DNA from: a virus
Direction: 5' to 3' (one strand)
IMG/VR virus record: IMGVR_UViG_3300042564_004864
Location: 1-22,537 of that record
DNA length: 22,537 nt
In this document: piece by piece, positions 21,272-22,537 of the stretch
Position numbering within the stretch: position 1 is the first letter of the stretch
Layout: every line of letters starts with the position of its first letter
Notes under the pieces: model-generated
What the model was told of the DNA's origin: nothing
The model's input: only the letters and a program-made list of their open reading frames with translations
Database searches by the model: none
Position numbers and translations under genes: made by a program

Positions 21272-21823
21272 ATGACTGTTCTCGAATTGCCGGTCGCGCT
21301 AAGCGGTCTGCCCAACAATCGGTATGAATTGCACCAGACCGCCTACGAACTGATGCTGGAAGACCCGGATGATCGGCGGGATTTCATCTTCTGTGCCGAC
21401 AAGCTCTTGCCGGGCGTTTTGATCCGGTCTGCGACGATGCCGGAGAAACTGAGGCAGCATTGCGTTCCCACGCTCATGCCGGAGAACGGCAAGACGTACC
21501 GTTTCATCCTTGAAGCGCACCCGACATACAGCCCGGTCAAAGGCGTGCGGGCGTGCTATCCGGCCCGCGATGAAGTGTCCCGCTTGCGCTGGCTCGCACA
21601 GCGCGCCGAAACGCGCGGCTTTGAAGTGCTCTCCTCTGGTGTAGAGACCGAATACAACTGGGTCGCCAAGCCTGGGATCATCGGCAAGATGCTCGATCAC
21701 AGCACTTTCTCTGGCTCCCTCACCGTTACCGATGAAACCGCCATGCGGGAAGCAATGGTTCGCGGAATCGGCCACTGCAAGACGTTCGGACTCGGCGTCA
21801 TGCGCTTGTTTAACCCCAGCTAA
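21272..21823 (+). CDS. cas6e: Cas6e-like crRNA-processing endonuclease
   Basis: A 183-aa protein matching the Cas6e/Cse3 pattern. NNRYELHQTAYELM (15-28) places Tyr18 and His21 with the Y-x-x-H spacing of the catalytic Tyr23/His26 of Thermus Cas6e. Further matches are RDFIFCADKLLPGVLIRS, then TYRFILEAHPTY, then SGSLTVTD, and the glycine-rich loop GIGHCKTFGLGVMRLF (165-180). It should cut CRISPR transcripts at the 3' side of a hairpin in the repeat. Some type IV-A loci use a Cas6e-type enzyme (also named Csf5). The presence of a complete active site implies a CRISPR array somewhere, outside this window. Start chosen at 21272; ATG 21260, overlapping the previous gene by 8 bp, is the alternative. 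Confidence 0.85.
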   Translation: MTVLELPVALSGLPNNRYELHQTAYELMLEDPDDRRDFIFCADKLLPGVLIRSATMPEKLRQHCVPTLMPENGKTYRFILEAHPTYSPVKGVRACYPARDEVSRLRWLAQRAETRGFEVLSSGVETEYNWVAKPGIIGKMLDHSTFSGSLTVTDETAMREAMVRGIGHCKTFGLGVMRLFNPS

Positions 21824-21840
21824 TCGCCCCGCATCTGGGG
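21814..21840 (+). promoter_or_regulatory. Hairpin between cas6e and csf2
   Basis: CCCCAG (21814-21819) can pair with CTGGGG (21835-21840) around the cas6e stop codon; a competing small stem CCCC/GGGG uses 21827-21830 with 21837-21840. No T run follows, so it is not a normal terminator. It could tune csf2 translation, or be a Cas6e-bound RNA hairpin. Function is speculative. Confidence 0.3.
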
Positions 21841-21867
21841 ATGATGATATTCATTTGGAGACCCGAC

Positions 21868-22537
21868 ATGACGAAGACCTACACCGTTGTTCTCAACGGC
21901 ACGATCACCGCTGAAACCCCGCTGGCGACCGCGCCGCATCGGCCCGAGAGCGAAAAGCGCGCCGACTTCGGGGTTAAGAACCCGCCCTCCCGTCTGCCGC
22001 GCATGACGGTCGGTGGCGTTGAGACCGTTTATTTCCCTGGCTCCGGTCTGCGCGGCAAGCTGCGCCGGATGGCAATGCAGCGGGTGCGCGAAGCGCTGCA
22101 AGAGGACGGCAAGCCGATTTTCACGCTGGATGACCATTTCTTCAACGTCATCGGCGGGATCAAGGATAAGGGCAGCGATAGCAAGGCCGATATTGTCGCC
22201 GCTGCCGATCTGCGTAACCGCAATCCGATCATCAGCCTGTTCGGCTCGATGGCGGCCCATATCGGTGGGCGCTTGATGATCGGCCATGCTGTCCCCGTTC
22301 ATCCGACCTCCCCGATTGTCTTGACCGGCGTTCGCACCGATGATTTCGAGCGCCAGCCCGATAACCTGCGGTTTCTCTCCGAGGAAGAGCGCGAAAAGTG
22401 GCAGGCCATGTCCGAGCAGGGTGCGGAAAACAGCAAGGCGAAGACCGAGCTAAAGAACGTCGAAACCGACCTTCGCAAGCTGTCCAAGGCCAAGGGCGAA
22501 ATCGACGCCGATAAGGTCGATGAACTGTCCAAGCGCC
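21868..22537 (+). CDS. csf2: Csf2-like (Cas7-group) backbone protein, 3' partial
   Basis: Starts at ATG 21868 behind TTTGGAG and stays open to the end of the window (223 codons seen; Csf2 is usually about 300-350 aa). The N-terminal beta strand KTYTVVLNGTITAETPLATA and the RAMP segment VYFPGSGLRGKLRRMAMQRV (54-73) are the Cas7/Csf2 signature. ISLFGSMAAHIGGRLMIGHA is the following core. Copies of this protein would form the crRNA-binding filament. Residues about 160-223 are a charged helical stretch (EEEREKWQAMSEQGAENSKA onward), probably a helical insertion. The rest lies off the right edge. Confidence 0.85.
   Translation, partial: MTKTYTVVLNGTITAETPLATAPHRPESEKRADFGVKNPPSRLPRMTVGGVETVYFPGSGLRGKLRRMAMQRVREALQEDGKPIFTLDDHFFNVIGGIKDKGSDSKADIVAAADLRNRNPIISLFGSMAAHIGGRLMIGHAVPVHPTSPIVLTGVRTDDFERQPDNLRFLSEEEREKWQAMSEQGAENSKAKTELKNVETDLRKLSKAKGEIDADKVDELSKR

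Noticed and set aside
20194-21318. 374-codon open frame on the minus strand across the csf genes
   Set aside because: It is antisense to csf3, the 218-aa gene and cas6e, which have ribosome sites and family motifs. The product shows no domain and fits a codon-bias shadow in GC-rich DNA.
1-22537. CRISPR array
   Set aside because: I looked for regularly spaced direct repeats of 25-40 bases in the intergenic regions, especially 13688-14014, 19741-19905 and 21824-21867, and found none.
19906-22537. Plain type I-E cascade, because of the Cas6e-like enzyme
   Set aside because: No cse1, cse2, cas3 or cas5e is seen, and the other proteins fit Csf3 and Csf2 better. The right end is cut, so this cannot be fully closed.

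Overview
The window reads as part of a temperate phage or prophage genome from an alphaproteobacterial host. The host assignment rests on phage-borne copies of families typical of that class (GapR/DUF2312, Ros/MucR, a DUF1376 replication protein). There is a CI-type repressor, a RecB-like nuclease plus RecT pair, a tyrosine integrase, an endolysin/spanin lysis cassette and tail-fibre genes. No host housekeeping gene is visible, so lysogen and free phage cannot be told apart here.

Layout. 1-513: partial CII-like regulator (+). 523-4039: leftward early/replication operon (Cro-like, GapR-like, XRE, DUF1643, VRR-NUC, DUF1376 and an unknown). 4074-4944: immunity region with a CI repressor and three promoters. 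4992-7414: recombination genes (RecB-like exonuclease, RecT) and a MucR regulator. 7491-12152: Rad50/SbcC-like ATPase operon with several unknown phage genes. 12216-13567: a run of very small genes. 13618-13687: a tRNA-Glu(CUC). 13898-15652: promoter pair, small gene and integrase. 15687-16370: an unknown gene colliding with the lysis cassette. 16270-19823 (leftward): tail fibre, Gly-rich adhesin, QueC-like PP-loop enzyme, M15 endolysin, and nested Rz/Rz1 spanins. 19831 to the right edge: a rightward CRISPR-Cas type IV-like effector operon.

The most interesting part is that last operon: csf3 (Cas5-like), an unrecognised gene in the position of the Csf1/Cas8-like subunit, a Cas6e-like processing nuclease, and csf2 (Cas7-like, cut by the window end). 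No CRISPR array, adaptation genes, DinG helicase or nuclease effector is visible inside the window. The csf promoter has the same architecture as the phage's own early promoters: a TTGC-type -35 box, exactly 17 bp, and a TAAT-type -10 box, with an ATGA...TCTAAT operator-like sequence lying across it. It matches the cI promoter at 17 of 19 operator positions. At least seven promoters in the window share this layout. The CRISPR module therefore looks wired into the phage's lysogeny/lysis switch rather than carried as an independent passenger.

The tail-fibre/lysis cassette faces left and begins right beside the csf promoter, so the csf block probably sits as a cargo (moron) insertion between the tail-fibre cassette and the remaining structural genes, which would lie to the right of the window.
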